The notes under the pieces were generated by a model, which did no database searches, was not told the origin of the DNA, and saw nothing but the letters and a program-made list of their open reading frames with translations. The translations under genes and the position numbers were made by a program. Positions 15,311-28,158 of a stretch of 64,000 bases of DNA are shown here, one piece after another (the first letter of the stretch is position 1; every line of letters begins with the position of its first letter). Source of the stretch: Archegozetes longisetosus (taxonomy: Eukaryota; Arthropoda; Arachnida; Sarcoptiformes; Trhypochthoniidae); NCBI GenBank assembly GCA_018873245.2, contig JAEMBT020000008.1, positions 310,001 to 374,000 of the forward strand, read 5' to 3'.

Positions 15311-16729
15311 ATGAGTTTATTTGGCAAAAAACAAACACCAAACGGTATTTATTTATTGACATATATTTATTGATTAATAATGTAATAAACGAATTAATTG
15401 TATTGTCTTAAATTAATTTAATAAAATAATAAATTGAAGAGCAAATGCGTGAACAAAGCCGTCAATTGCGTCGAGCGCAAAGAGATGTTGATAGAAGTCG
15501 AGCTGATCTCGAAAAACAAGAAAAAAAATTGGAATTAGAAATAAAGAAAGCAGCAAAAGAAGGAAATCGACAGGTCTGTCAGATATTGGCCAAACAATTG
15601 GTTCAATTAAGAAAGCAAAAGACAAGAACATATACAGCTTCTTCTCAGATCGGGGCCATCGGATCACAGGCCAAAGTATTGCACACTTCAATATTTTTAT
15701 TAATCAGCTATTGTTGTTAACACGAATTTCAGGCTAAATCTCGGTTTTAATATCCCTTAATTAATAACTGCTTTAATAGTTTGTTGGTTCAATTTTTGAA
15801 GAATTGAATTTTATATTTTGTTTGTAAGATATTTTCACATACAGAAGCATCAAATTGTTTTGTTTTGCTTTACATCCATTATTGTTGTAAATGAGGTTTT
15901 ACTTTGAACCAAAGACTAAGTACTGATTAGTGCTCTTAGTCAAATTTATAGTGGACCTCATCTCCAATAATAATGCAAACGAAATGCAAAATTATCAAAT
16001 CTAACCTTTACTTCGTGAAAGCTAGTCAATTGACTAAACTTGAAATTTTAGCATTCATATTTCTAATTATTTTTTTTATTTGTATCTAAGATAATGCAAG
16101 CAAATTCTAACATGGCAACAGCCATAGCCTCAACAACTAAGGTTTGTTTTACCATTTTTGATTCTTCTCAGTCCAAAATCGATATAAATTATAATTTCTT
16201 TTCACTTTGATTAGACTATGGGTAAAGTTAATGCGCAGTTAAATCCGCAACAAATTATGAAAACTATGCAAGATTTTGAAAAAGAAAATACAATGATGTC
16301 CATGAAAGAGGAGATGAGTCAGTCATTAATTCACGTCAATTTCTTTGCTATTTTCTAAATAACGTTTGTTTTTAATTCAGTTGATGACACTTTAAGCAGT
16401 GTTTTGGATGAATCTGGCGATGAAGAAGAACAAGATGCAGTGGTAGCACAAGTTCTCGATGAAATTGGTATTGAGATCACTGGAAAGGTTTGTATTTATT
16501 TGAATTTCATTTTTAGTTTATCAAAGTTTCGATTGATTATTTAGTTTTAATCATAATATTCTTATAATGAAATATCGTCAATAAGATATGTATTTATTGT
16601 GATTGTTCTCTCTATTCAAAGTTGGCGACAGCGCCCACACCTGCCAGAGGAGAACTTGGGTCACAAACCAATAAGTCGAAATTGTCTGATTCTGAAATTG
16701 AAGCCCAATTGGCCAAATTGAAAATGTAG
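15311..16729 (+). CDS. CHMP2B: Charged multivesicular body protein 2B (ESCRT-III)
   Basis: ESCRT-III subunit of the Vps2 family. It assembles on endosomal and other membranes to drive inward budding and scission, and recruits the Vps4 ATPase. Six exons in consistent phase: 15311-15344, 15440-15675, 16091-16141, 16215-16317, 16381-16487, 16622-16729; 212 residues against 213 in human CHMP2B. The N-terminal basic helix region (QSRQLRRAQRDVDRSRADLE, LELEIKKAAKEGN, LAKQLVQLRKQKTRT) and the acidic C-terminal part (DEEEQDAVVAQVLDEIGIEI) match CHMP2B closely. The last helix, SDSEIEAQLAKLKM, is the MIT-interacting motif. CHMP2B is favoured over CHMP2A by the EIGIEITGK and TAPTPARG stretches. An AATAAA at about 16885 is a likely poly(A) signal. 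It is convergent with spermine synthase, with under 400 bases between stop codons. Confidence 0.95.
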
Positions 16730-17101
16730 GTTTTGTATAGTTTAATATTTCTATAATATTTTAACAATTATCACACAAATTTCTTATTTATGACCTAAAG
16801 TTTGTAAATATTTGGTAAATTTGAAATTGTATTCTTCAATAGAAAACGTTGATTGACCTAAAAATGAAATATGATTTGAAACAAAATAAATATGTCTAAA
16901 CTAATTATGATTAATAAAACATAACTGGAAAACATTGTATAAGGAATTGAATTGACCAGAATTGACCAGACTTAGCTACCGGTTTATCATTATGTTGATT
17001 ATTTCTAATTGAGACCTAAAATGTTTCGTAAATTATTGCCTCTAGTTGTGCATAAGATTGAAATCAGGTAAAAGTTAAAATATCGATTATACATTGAAGT
17101 A

Positions 17102-18290
17102 CTAGACTTTCCAAACTTGATAGAAGACCCACTCTTCCATAAAAGATGGCACGTACGCTGAATGACGACTAAAATCCACTTTGACTTCAAGGCTTTTGAG
17201 CAACTCTTCATAAGTATTAAGCGCTGACTTACATCCGATTCCGATTGCCTTTAAATAAGATCAAATTCTAATTAATTTCAGGTAAATTATAGAAATGTGC
17301 AAATCAACCGACATGATTGAGGTAATTGCCATCTGGTCTAACGAGTTGTAACGCTAGAGTTAAAATACGTTTAACAAAGGCCCACAACTCGTCCTCTGAT
17401 TCCAAGGGATCGCCCTTGCTATCGTCATCGCTAATCGGGATATCAGTCAAATCATTGAATACAAAATCAAAGCTACGATTTGCCAAAATATATTCTTCCA
17501 TATATTTAATACAATCACCAACAATAACACTATAGTTATCGCCGTTAAAGTTATCGAGTGATTGCCCGCACGCGCCTCTCAAGTGCTTTCGACACGAATC
17601 CATGACCATTGCGTCGATGTCGACCATTGTTACGAACTTTGGATTCTCTTTAAGCAGTTCATGCAATAGTCCTCCGTCTCCGCCGCCAAGAATCAGAATC
17701 TCTTTGTCTTTGTAGTCGATTTGACCGAATTTCATGAGAGCCCTCGTGTAACTGATGTCTGCTTCAGCCAAATTCTGCAAATCATCTAAAAGTAGGCAAT
17801 TTCCGAGCGATGGCGAATGAAGTATTTTGATGTGCTGGAAGTCCGAATGCGACTCAAATGTTATTTCATCGAAATCGTACTCTAATATTCTGTCATCAGA
17901 TGAAGTGTAATAATTGGGAACAGCTGTCCATCGTTTCAAAATCGGAAGTCTTTCCACTTTGCTCACATTCAACGCTTTAACCATTTCTGACCGCAATTTC
18001 TCTACTTTTACATTGTTTAACAAGAACGATGACTTCTGTTGCGAATCGCTGGAAGCCACACATTCTTCGACATTCAATGAAACCAATTGTTGACTCGAAT
18101 ACAGTCTTAAAGTAATAGTCAACCGATTGGTTGTTGTGCCGAACACAATGATAAGGCCATCAAACAATTCAGTTTTGCTAATAATACAAACGCTTCCAAA
18201 ATAGTTTTGAAGCAATTGTTGGATTATTTTGTCATCAAAACGCTGTTCTTCTGATAATTTGAATGAAATCAAAGCAGTTCTAATCGACAT
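17102..18290 (-). CDS. SMS: Spermine synthase
   Basis: Aminopropyltransferase that makes spermine from spermidine and decarboxylated S-adenosylmethionine in the cytosol. Two exons on the minus strand: 18290-17313 and 17248-17102, giving 374 residues (human 366). Residues 1 to about 120 are the degenerate AdoMet-decarboxylase-like N-terminal domain typical of animal spermine synthases. The catalytic Rossmann domain has ILILGGGDGG (198-207), VDID (223-226) and the acidic active-site segment FNDLTDIPIS (278-287). The second exon ends in SFMEEWVFYQVWKV, matching the conserved family C-terminus. The donor that preserves alignment is CAT followed by GTCGGT, a weak site; splicing there joins GNYLNH to AIGIGC in phase 0. 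The N-terminal domain and the DLT-PIS motif argue against spermidine synthase. Confidence 0.95.
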
Positions 18291-19800
18291 TATTCGCTAA
18301 TCTGTGGTTCTATTATTTATTTAATTGAATACTTTAGAATTGGTTAGATTTCAATTAATGTTAAATATGTTTCAAATGTAACATATTTTAGTTTAGAACA
18401 AAAATCGTACACTTTTTATATTAATTTTATCATAAATTTTAATCATATTTATTCGAAATAATCGATAAAAAGTTGATATTTTAGGGCAAACTCTAGTCAT
18501 ATGTGGCATGAATCGCAAGTTAGACTGTTTGTTATGCACTGTTGTAGGCGTTCACGTCAGTTAAATGCAATGCAAGTGAACATAGTGTTATCCCAACAAA
18601 TAAACCGCTATTTTATTCAATAAGTTTTTCAACAGTTAGATCTCATGCCTCATACTTTAACAACGTTACGCTTTAAGGGGGGCACACGAGTCAGACAGAC
18701 AACCAATTTAACCAGAAGTAAAATGTAGGAGTCAATCGCGAGCGAACTATATGAGGGCAAACAAAAGACAAAAGGCCTCACAAACATTTTTGGGCATTAA
18801 ATGCTAGTCTGTAAAAATGACGTTTTTAATATTTAAGTCAATCATTGCAGTCAAGTCATAAAGGTTAAATAAGTAAAGGACTTAAACTTCATTTAAAGTA
18901 TCTAATAAATCAAAATAACATTGAAAACAATTATTAAACGTTTAGTCAGAACTAATAAAAGAGAATACAAATTATTATTTGATTTTCAAATATTTTTATG
19001 TTGAAAATCAAAATCTAATGTGAATTAATAATAATTGATGTGCTAACTGTCATTCTCACCAAACTATCCGCTAAAGATGGTTATCGAACAAAAGTGTATT
19101 GATCTAAACTTGTTTGCAATAAACAATCCGAAAATGAGTCATTTTTGCACCTCTTCCCTTCCCTCCCTTCCTTTCCCTACAGACTGAAGATCCGGCAATC
19201 ATGTTTCTCAAACTTTACAATTTCTAAGGACTAACGAAATATAATTAAAGAACGCATAAAAATATAGTCTAATCTTTCTCAAATATTTATTCTTCCAAAG
19301 ATATATATTTTTTAAGTTTTCTGTGCCCTCCCAAAAACTGAAAAATTCAAAGTTTACGAAACTCAATTTGACCTCTATCCCTTTATAGATTAGCTGGTTC
19401 TATTAGAATATATATCTTGATCACAGATGTTTTTCAAAATTATAAACGAGGTTTAAAAGTAAATACCGAAGTTTTAGCAAACTTTGATTTGATTGTTATT
19501 AAGGCTACATTGACTGCCACTACTAGCTAGATTGGTCTGGTAGGGGAGGCAACAAATCTGATATTTTTCTATCAAGACTATGCTTCATTGAATCAAAACT
19601 TAAAACGATACAATTTTTGTATTACAATGATTTTAGCAAATTGAATAGGAAAATCATCTAAAGAGGTTGTCCGGACATCCATAGTGATTTGGCACCCGGT
19701 CGAGTTTAGACCTGCTGACTTTACCAACACATAGAGGTGGTCAACTGAAATATAATGGCACCTTCAAATCTTTTCATATCACATGGCAAAGGGTATAAAA
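18291..19800. other. Intergenic region upstream of spermine synthase
   Basis: No gene recognised. The first few hundred bases probably hold the spermine synthase promoter, but I see no clear TATA box. A pyrimidine tract (CTTCCCTTCCCTCCCTTCC and flanks, about 19151-19182) stands out. Some stretches from about 19500 on resemble worn repeat DNA. Confidence 0.5.
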
Positions 19801-20420
19801 ACCCAAAAAACCTCAAAACTTTGATAGCTTATAACTGAAAAACTATTAAACATAAAATCATGTGATTTGGTATGTTTAGTCACAGCAACCAAGTCTATTC
19901 AACAGTAGAATAAAAGTCACGTTTTGTTATTATTAAGTTTTCTAAAAATTGAAAATCTTCAATCGCTAATCTAAGTTCTTAACACAGATTGATCGGGGTT
20001 GCCCATTATTGAATTTAAAGAAGCACATAACCTAGTATGAAATACAAAAAGTTCTAGTCCTATCTCTTTGTGTTAAGGGTTGAAAATAAGTAAAAACTCT
20101 TTTCATATGTAATGTAAACAGTTTTTAGGCTATAACTTTTAAACTAATCATCTGATTTCAATGGTAATGGCAAGACTTTTGCTTATTTTAATGAGATCTT
20201 TCTAATGATATATAACTCATAGAGGTTTGCTAAGATGTAATACACTTCCCCATATACGGCAATGTTAACCGTTTTTCGCCTATAACTTTTAAATCTATGG
20301 ACCGATTTAAATCTGACCAGCAAGACTATTGCTCAGCTTGGCGAGAGCTTTCGATTGATATATAACATGATATATTTCACAGGGTGCCAACTTCCCATAG
20401 GATCTCCAGACAAGCTCTTT
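19801..20420. repeat. Degenerate repeat with 150-bp period
   Basis: The words GTTTTT..GCCTATAACTTTTAAA and TGATATATAAC recur in the same order at about 20121/20206 and again at about 20271/20356, a spacing of 150 bases for both. A weaker relative (GCTTATAACTGAAAAACTAT) lies 300 bases before the first. The copies have diverged strongly, so this is an old tandem or a worn transposable-element segment. No coding frame survives. Confidence 0.6.
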
Positions 20421-20721
20421 CAACATGAAGCAACTTTCTTTCGATTGGAATGAGAGCTAAACCGTTCATCCCGTCACTTGATATACAATTTCCTAAACAA
20501 GTTTTGATTCTTTAAAGTTATTTATTTGCATGAAACTGTTTAACTGGTCGAAGTGTAAGAATTCAATTATTTTTATCATTCAAATGTGCAGAAATTCTCA
20601 AAATAGTGATAATTTGGGCTATTAATATAAAATACATAATGCTTCTTATCTTATATTCATTTAAGTTTTTGCAAAAATCCATTTGTCAAAGTCACCTACA
20701 GTTTAAATGATTAGATAAGTA

Positions 20722-21426
20722 CTAATACCTGGTATGACTTCCGTTACAATCAATAATTTGTTGAAGTCTATCAGGAATAGAATTAACCACATTGATTTTG
20801 GTAAAACAGCCTCGTCAAATATTTGAAGATATCGTTCTCTATCAAAACCGCCATTCATTTTAAATAAGGTCCCAAACCATTAGCACTCATCGTACCGAAA
20901 TCTAATACAGATCTACGGCCAGAATTTGCTACAGTTTTAATATAGCGCTCATCAGATGCAGTCCTAACCGGGCGCCGAACTAGTGTGCGGACGGCAGAGC
21001 CTGCTTGAAAAGTGCTCTCGTTCACGAATATGGTTCTATGACATTGGTGTGAATTGTAGTCTAATTCGTTCGATGCCTAGCACTTAGTAACTCTTTTTTC
21101 TCGCAACGCACGCAAATAATTTATTCTATAATAGTCGACGACTTATTATCGTTCTACTTAGAAAACTTTGCAGATATTCTTAATGTCATCTTAATGTAAT
21201 CTTTAATTTATGAAAAGGATTTTCGATAGCATCAAGTAATATATGAGAGTCTTGATCAGCTGTTGTGTTTCGCGGGGGTCCTGTTTCACACAAAGCTTTC
21301 ACTATTTCTGTTCTATCTGTCTATCCATTTTACACTTATGCGGCTCACATTTGTTGAAAGCGTAAAAGCTACCTCTTTAGGTGAATAATTAACCTCAAGA
21401 AAATCACAAATACCTTTCTATCTCAT
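20722..21426 (-). pseudogene. Dead Tc1-like transposase
   Basis: Relic of a Tc1/mariner-superfamily transposase read on the minus strand. The N-terminal helix-turn-helix part is recognisable (FLEVNYSPKEVAFTLSTNVS), as are GPPRNTTADQD, the VNESTFQAGSAVRTLVRRPV block just after the first catalytic region, ERYIKTVANSGRRSV, MNGGFDRERYLQIFDEAVLP, and the C-terminus NSIPDRLQQIIDCNGSHTRY followed by a stop. These lie in different frames with internal stops. The span is about 705 bases, against roughly 1,020 expected. The part between DEAVLPK and NSIPDRL, which normally carries the second and third catalytic acids, is gone. I could not define the inverted termini. It cannot encode active transposase. 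Confidence 0.88.
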
Positions 21427-23315
21427 GAAATGGCTGACCGCGTCTCCAAACCATTTGATCCAGAAATTGCATTCTCTAATAGAATTGTTTAGCTAAACTT
21501 ATATAGAAGCAATGCAAACATGGGAATAAATAAATGCAACTGTGAACAGCTAATAGTTTCATTTTTCGGGCAAAAATTTATTAAAGAAATCATCAGTTTT
21601 ATCATTATGAACTTAACAAAAAGGTTCATCAAATTTTTCTCAAATGTATTACTAACGTATCACTATTATGAGAATTTCTATACTTAACTCTGATTTATGA
21701 GTTTTAAAACAATATTACAGTATTGCTTCTCTTCATTATGACAATAGCCTTTTGATTCTTGAATACTACTCTTCAAAGTTTTGTAAGAACTTTATTCAGT
21801 AGAAGCCTACAATTAAATTTTGAAAATCCTCTGGAGGGGCTATAGCCCCCTAGCTCCCACTGGCTACGGTTGTATCAACAGTTGACAAAATTGAACAGAG
21901 ATGACGGGATCAGCTTCAATCTTTTAGCTAAATGTTTGTGTTTGGTTCTGTTTACACTTTATGAGAATATAAAATCCAAATCAATGTATGAGTGAACTAC
22001 ATGAATCAAAATTTATCTCCTAAATACTAAAGATTAAGAATATCTTAAATTTAAGCTATAGGTAATGTTCTTAGAAATGTGCAACCAACCACCTAAGATT
22101 TCAGTATTATTCAAAAATACATATTTGAATACAAGCTTTGGTCTGAATAACCGGTTCTAAGATATTGAGTGATTCGGTGACGAAATTTGTCAGCTGATAA
22201 CCTGGACAACAATCAAATCTAAATTTATTAAAACCTCGGTAACTGACTTAAACATCTTTCATACTTTCATAAAATCATCTTTAGATCAAAATACCTATTC
22301 TATAGAATTATGAATCAGTTCTGAAGAGAGGTTGGGGATCATATTGAATTTTGAAAATTTATAACTTCCAGTTTTCAAAGGGGCATAGAAATTTCAAAAA
22401 TTAACATCTTTCGAGAAAGGGGTTAAACTATATTTTTATGAGTTCTTTAATGATATTTCATTCAACGATACCCTGTCATAATATTGCTGAGAAAATACCG
22501 CGCGACAATGTTGTAGAATCAATTTTTAGATATCACGAATCTTATAAAGCACTAGTTGAGAAAATTCAACTAAAAAATCTTTAGTAGCATTAACCTTTTT
22601 ATCAGAAAAAATGTGCAAAATTCTAAAGCATCTTGCTATTTTCAGATAATAATTGATTTTCTTAACTGAAAAAATAATTTTGAAATATTTACTAATATTT
22701 ATTTGTATTTTTATTTAAAGTTGATTTAGTTAACAACAATTCATTTTAAACTTTAACAGTTAATAAGTAACAATTATTGTGCAAATACATCATTAAATTA
22801 TAGCTTATAGGTTCACATTTTTTGATATCAAAGACAAGATATCTTTGGTTGATATGATATATAACTTACCAAATATTGAAGTTGAGAACACTAGTTATTA
22901 TAAATGTTATCTAAAACTTACACAATACTGTGCTTGTATTCTATTAAGTTATCAAAAATGACAAAATGACTGCAACGCAATTATTTAAACACTAGTTCTG
23001 TAAAACTGTAAAATATAATAAAAATTGTGTAAACCTTCAAAACCAAATACTTTTAGTATTTGAATCCGAATTGAAAAAGCATTCATTCCTATAATAAGAG
23101 CTTTGTATAAAAGCTTAAAAACACAATATTTTGTACTAATAAAAAACATTGATTTAGTGAACAACAAGTTTTTCAATAAAAAGAGTCAAAAATGATTATT
23201 GAGTTTTATGCCAGAACTGCCTTCTCATAAGATCATATCTTAATAGCTATTTAGTAAACTATGTCTAAAACGATGTTAACCAATATTCTAGTACTTAGGA
23301 TCTGATTATATCTGA
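21427..23315. other. Intergenic, no gene seen
   Basis: Sequence between the Tc1 relic and the DIRAS gene. All frames are closed at short intervals and I recognise no RNA or domain. A stretch near 22320-22440 has the same worn, repeat-like character as the region at 19.8-20.4 kb, but I cannot align it by eye. Confidence 0.5.
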
Positions 23316-24796
<1,481 letters not shown>

Positions 24797-25868
24797 ATAA
24801 ACTTATTTGGCTTTATATCGATTATTAATCAAATAGGTATCAACAATAATATTATTATTTCTATATCAGTAAAAACTATAGTTAATGAAACAGCGATTAC
24901 AGTCATTGGGCTTAAATACAGAATGAGGAGTGACACTGTGATGAGCAACTCTCAAATACACTTACTCTGTAGACTCAATCTGAGTTAGACTGGTGCAGAG
25001 TAAGCCGTTCATTAGGTAAAGTTCTGCAACAATACCACCTCTCATTCTTACTAAAGCCATTAATTGAATTATTGACAACACTAATTATGATATGAAACAG
25101 TTAATCTGAAGTCTGGCTAAATCACTAAACTTACTGAAGCAATTATGCAAAATTAAAATTGCAATAAGTGTGAAAAGTGTACTTAGTCTGACGTTCAAAC
25201 AAACTACAAAAACGATACCAAAAGTTATAATCAAACGACTAATGCGACCCGAGTTCGATAGCATTTAGTTTGCAAATAAATTTGATGGCGTCAGAAAAGT
25301 CTTAAACTAGCGTAATATATGCATTATTGTTATAGCGATCAATTATCGACTACTACACTATTGAATAGGAACATATTTTTGAGAGCCGGTCGTTCAAATG
25401 CGATCATTCAAATAATTATGTATGCAATGAGTTTAGTTGTAATGCTTTGAATTTGTTAACGCAATTCTAGCTAAGGAGTGATAGCTTCATATGATTAGTC
25501 AATATGACATACAGTTCGAAAGCATCAAACTATAGCAACAAAAACAAATTATTCGATAAATTAGTAATGCGACCCAATTATCTCTCGTGGCCTATAGTTG
25601 AAGAAGCAATCATATAGTCTATTATTGTGGAGTACAATGACATTTATCTTAGGAGTGAGCGCCCATATAACACACAACATGCTCTTCTTATAACGAATAA
25701 GTTCGCACTTTTGGGAGTTTCAGTCATCCTATAAATGCATCCACTCATAAAACTATATAAGCTTTTACTTTACTCTACTCTATTTCTAATTTTATTTATC
25801 TTAATTTAAATATTGCACAAAAGTCTACTTCTAATGATTGAATGGACAGATTTGCACAATTCAAACAT
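24797..25868. other. Intergenic region upstream of DIRAS
   Basis: No gene recognised. It probably includes the DIRAS promoter and 5' untranslated sequence. No clear core promoter element could be assigned. Confidence 0.5.
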
Positions 25869-25878
25869 ATTAAAAACC
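25869..25878 (+). repeat. Target site duplication, left copy
   Basis: ATTAAAAACC, identical to the copy at 26585-26594 immediately after the right terminus of the MULE-like element. Confidence 0.8.
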
Positions 25879-26584
25879 GTAGCACGTGAATTCAGCCCCA
25901 GCAATTCAGCCTCAGACAATTCAGCTCCGACAAGCTCCGACAATTCAGCCCAAAGACAATTCAGCTCCCGGCAATTCAGCTCCCGACAATTAAGCCCTAA
26001 TACTATTCAGCTCCTGACAACTCAGCCCTAAACAACTGTAACTACTCTATAGCCTAATGGTTAGAGTCTCCATTAGGGAGTAGATTTTAAGCTTAATTCA
26101 GTTTCATTTGATCAAATTAATTAATTATATTAAGTTTGATCAAATCAAATCGAATTGTGATAATCAACAATTTTTCAAAGCTTGCGCCAGTTGCAAGTTG
26201 AACAGTACTTGGCAGGAATCAAACCAAAGACAAAAAAGAAGAGGTATCGAGATGCAGCATCAAGTTTGAAAGAGAATGTGGCGAAGTATGGACAAACTCC
26301 TATTATAGAATATCTTAGGAGTATCGCCCATAATCTTTCTTTTTAATACTTTTTAATTTTTTATATTTGAATTCATTATGTTTTTAAAGCTATTTTAAAA
26401 ATTTTACTTTAATAAAATTTTAAAATCGAAGCATACTTTGTTGGGGCTGAATTGTCAGGAGCTGAATAGTACTAGGGCTGAATTGTGGGGGCTGAATTGT
26501 CGGGAGCTGAATTTTTTTTGAGGCTGAGTTGACGTGGCTGAATTGTCTGGGGCTGAATTGCTGGGGCTGAATTGTCATGGAACC
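25879..26584. mobile_element. Non-autonomous MULE-like transposon with tandem-repeat TIRs
   Basis: The element is 706 bases long and is flanked by an exact 10-bp direct repeat ATTAAAAACC (25869-25878 and 26585-26594), a target duplication of the size Mutator-like elements make. Both ends are arrays of about eight or nine short units: CAATTCAGCTCC/CCCAG on the left and the reverse complement GGGGCTGAATTGTC on the right. Together they form long inverted termini built of subrepeats. Left GAATTCAGCCCCAGCAATTC mirrors right GCTGAATTGCTGGGGCTGAA. The middle holds a short intact frame resembling the end of a MULE transposase (listed separately) and AT-rich filler. It has no full transposase, so it would depend on one elsewhere. 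Confidence 0.82.
26182..26346 (+). pseudogene. C-terminal fragment of a MULE/FLYWCH-type transposase
   Basis: A 54-codon open frame with a stop at 26344-26346. It reads LRQLQVEQYLAGIKPKTKKK, then RYRDAASSLKENVAKYG and IIEYLRSIAHNLSF. The pattern QYLAG...YxD-A-x(n)-Y...EYLRGIAHNL is what I know from the ends of insect and arachnid MULE transposases, often paired with FLYWCH zinc fingers. It has no start codon, zinc finger or catalytic DDE part. It is a leftover carried inside the non-autonomous element, not a gene. The family assignment is from memory of consensus patterns. Confidence 0.65.
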
Positions 26585-26594
26585 ATTAAAAACC
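26585..26594 (+). repeat. Target site duplication, right copy
   Basis: ATTAAAAACC, identical to 25869-25878. The pair is undamaged, which argues for fairly recent insertion. Confidence 0.8.
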
Positions 26595-27792
26595 TGAGAT
26601 TTCAGTTGAAATGATTAAAACTATAAAATAGTGAAAGTTCACTCAAAAGTGTGATTAGTTCTCAAGTTCTTAATAAAATGCAAATTCTATTCAAATACAT
26701 TTAATAATACGCCAATATTAATGAAAAGCAATGCATAAAATCTGTGGTGCAATAAATCGAAATACGAATCCGGAAGTGAGTTTCGATGCTTGCGAACAGG
26801 TATTATAATTGCATTGACTGTGATTCAGGTAAATTGCAATCAAACTATCAATCAGGTTCAATAAGAAAGGCAAAAAACTTTTCGATCAGGCTGAAGATTT
26901 GCAATATTCACAAGCAAAGTATAAAATTAGAAAATACTTACTTTTTCGAAACAATTTGAAACACTCTTAATTGCAATCAAGTTAGTAAGTGTTAGTTTAA
27001 CGAAATATTCTTAACTATTAGAGTAATGCAATATTCAAATTGATCACTCGCCTAAAAGAAGACAATTTGGGCCAAATTATTTGACATATTATCTCATAAG
27101 CTCTGATAACTTGTAAAGCATTGCATAACATCCAAAATATAGTTAGCGTATGGATCGAAAGGTAAACTGAGGTCGTCTTTACTTCAAAGTATTATTCAGT
27201 TATCGTTGAGGGAAGTTGCAATTGATTGGGCCATCGCTATGACAACTCTATTGATTTCTGTTTATGTGTACCGCCATTCATAGTTTGCCGCGAAACGCAT
27301 TCTCATCGTTGACACACAATCTTAGAATAGTATTCCTGGGCTTTTCGATCGATTACAATACTAGTAACGGTACAAGTGCTGTACCATCTCAATGAAATTA
27401 GGTCTACTCTATTCTACTCTTGTAAGTATCGACTGGTTTGTTGACGGAAGATAACTAAGAGAAAAGATCAAAAACCGCGTATAAAGAGTTGAAGCACCAG
27501 AGTAGAGTAAAGATACAATTTTTTCTACTTAATGCACATCTCTTCAGCAACTATTGAGCAAAAACATGAGTCTAATCTTGCAACTTGGTCAACAGTATTG
27601 TAGTTTCGAAAATTAGATCATAAACCGAAATCATCTTTTCTCAATTTTTTCTCAGAGTGTAACTCAATACTAAACAAAAGCTTCAAATTTTTAATCGATG
27701 AAAGGCGCTGGTTTTCTTTTATTTTAATTGTTTAATCACATTTGCGATACAATTCAAATATAAAGCTATAACTTAATAATATTTGTCTTATT
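26595..27792. other. Intergenic, no gene seen
   Basis: Between the transposon and the small secreted-protein gene. All frames are interrupted. TTTATT words near 27718 could give a minus-strand AATAAA poly(A) signal for the neighbouring gene. Confidence 0.5.
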
Positions 27793-28158
27793 CTATAAAG
27801 AATCGATCAGAAGAAAGAGTTGCTGAGAGTTGTCGACAATACTGCTAATATAATCGGGCAGTTGTTCCTTAACAGCATTCCAAGTCTTTGCTATTACTTC
27901 TTCTGCGCTCTTTCTCGCTGAATCCGGACTACCAAACAATGAGAAAACTGTAGCGAATAGCTCGACAATTATATTGCGAATATATGTGAGCCATTCTCCA
28001 GATTGATTAACGATGTTGTATACTGTCGTCAATGCTATTTGTGCTGAACTTTGATTCGTTTGTCTAACACTTGTGTGCGAGCATTGATTCCCATTAATTA
28101 ATACAAATATTATTATGAAACTACATAAAATAAGAGATCTTTCAAATGATAACATCAT
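27793..28158 (-). CDS. Small secreted protein of unknown function
   Basis: A single open frame of 121 codons on the minus strand. The first 23-27 residues (MMLSFERSLILCSFIIIFVL then INGNQCSH) look like a signal peptide with cleavage near Gly23 to Cys26. The mature part has two Asn-Gln-Ser motifs (NQSSAQ, NQSGEW) that are possible N-glycosylation sites. The rest is amphipathic and probably helical (YIRNIIVELFATVFSLFG, SARKSAEEVIAKTWNAVKEQ, LPDYISSIVDNSQQLFLLID). Only one Cys remains after cleavage, so it is not a disulfide-rich toxin or defensin. I recognise no family. The signal peptide plus a coherent helical composition argue for a real gene. It may have introns I did not see. Confidence 0.55.
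   Translation of the reverse strand: MMLSFERSLILCSFIIIFVLINGNQCSHTSVRQTNQSSAQIALTTVYNIVNQSGEWLTYIRNIIVELFATVFSLFGSPDSARKSAEEVIAKTWNAVKEQLPDYISSIVDNSQQLFLLIDSL

Noticed and set aside
27400-27510. Inverted short words TCTACTCTATTCTACTCT and AGAGTAGAGTAAAG as possible transposon ends
   Set aside because: Too short and imperfect; no target duplication found around them.
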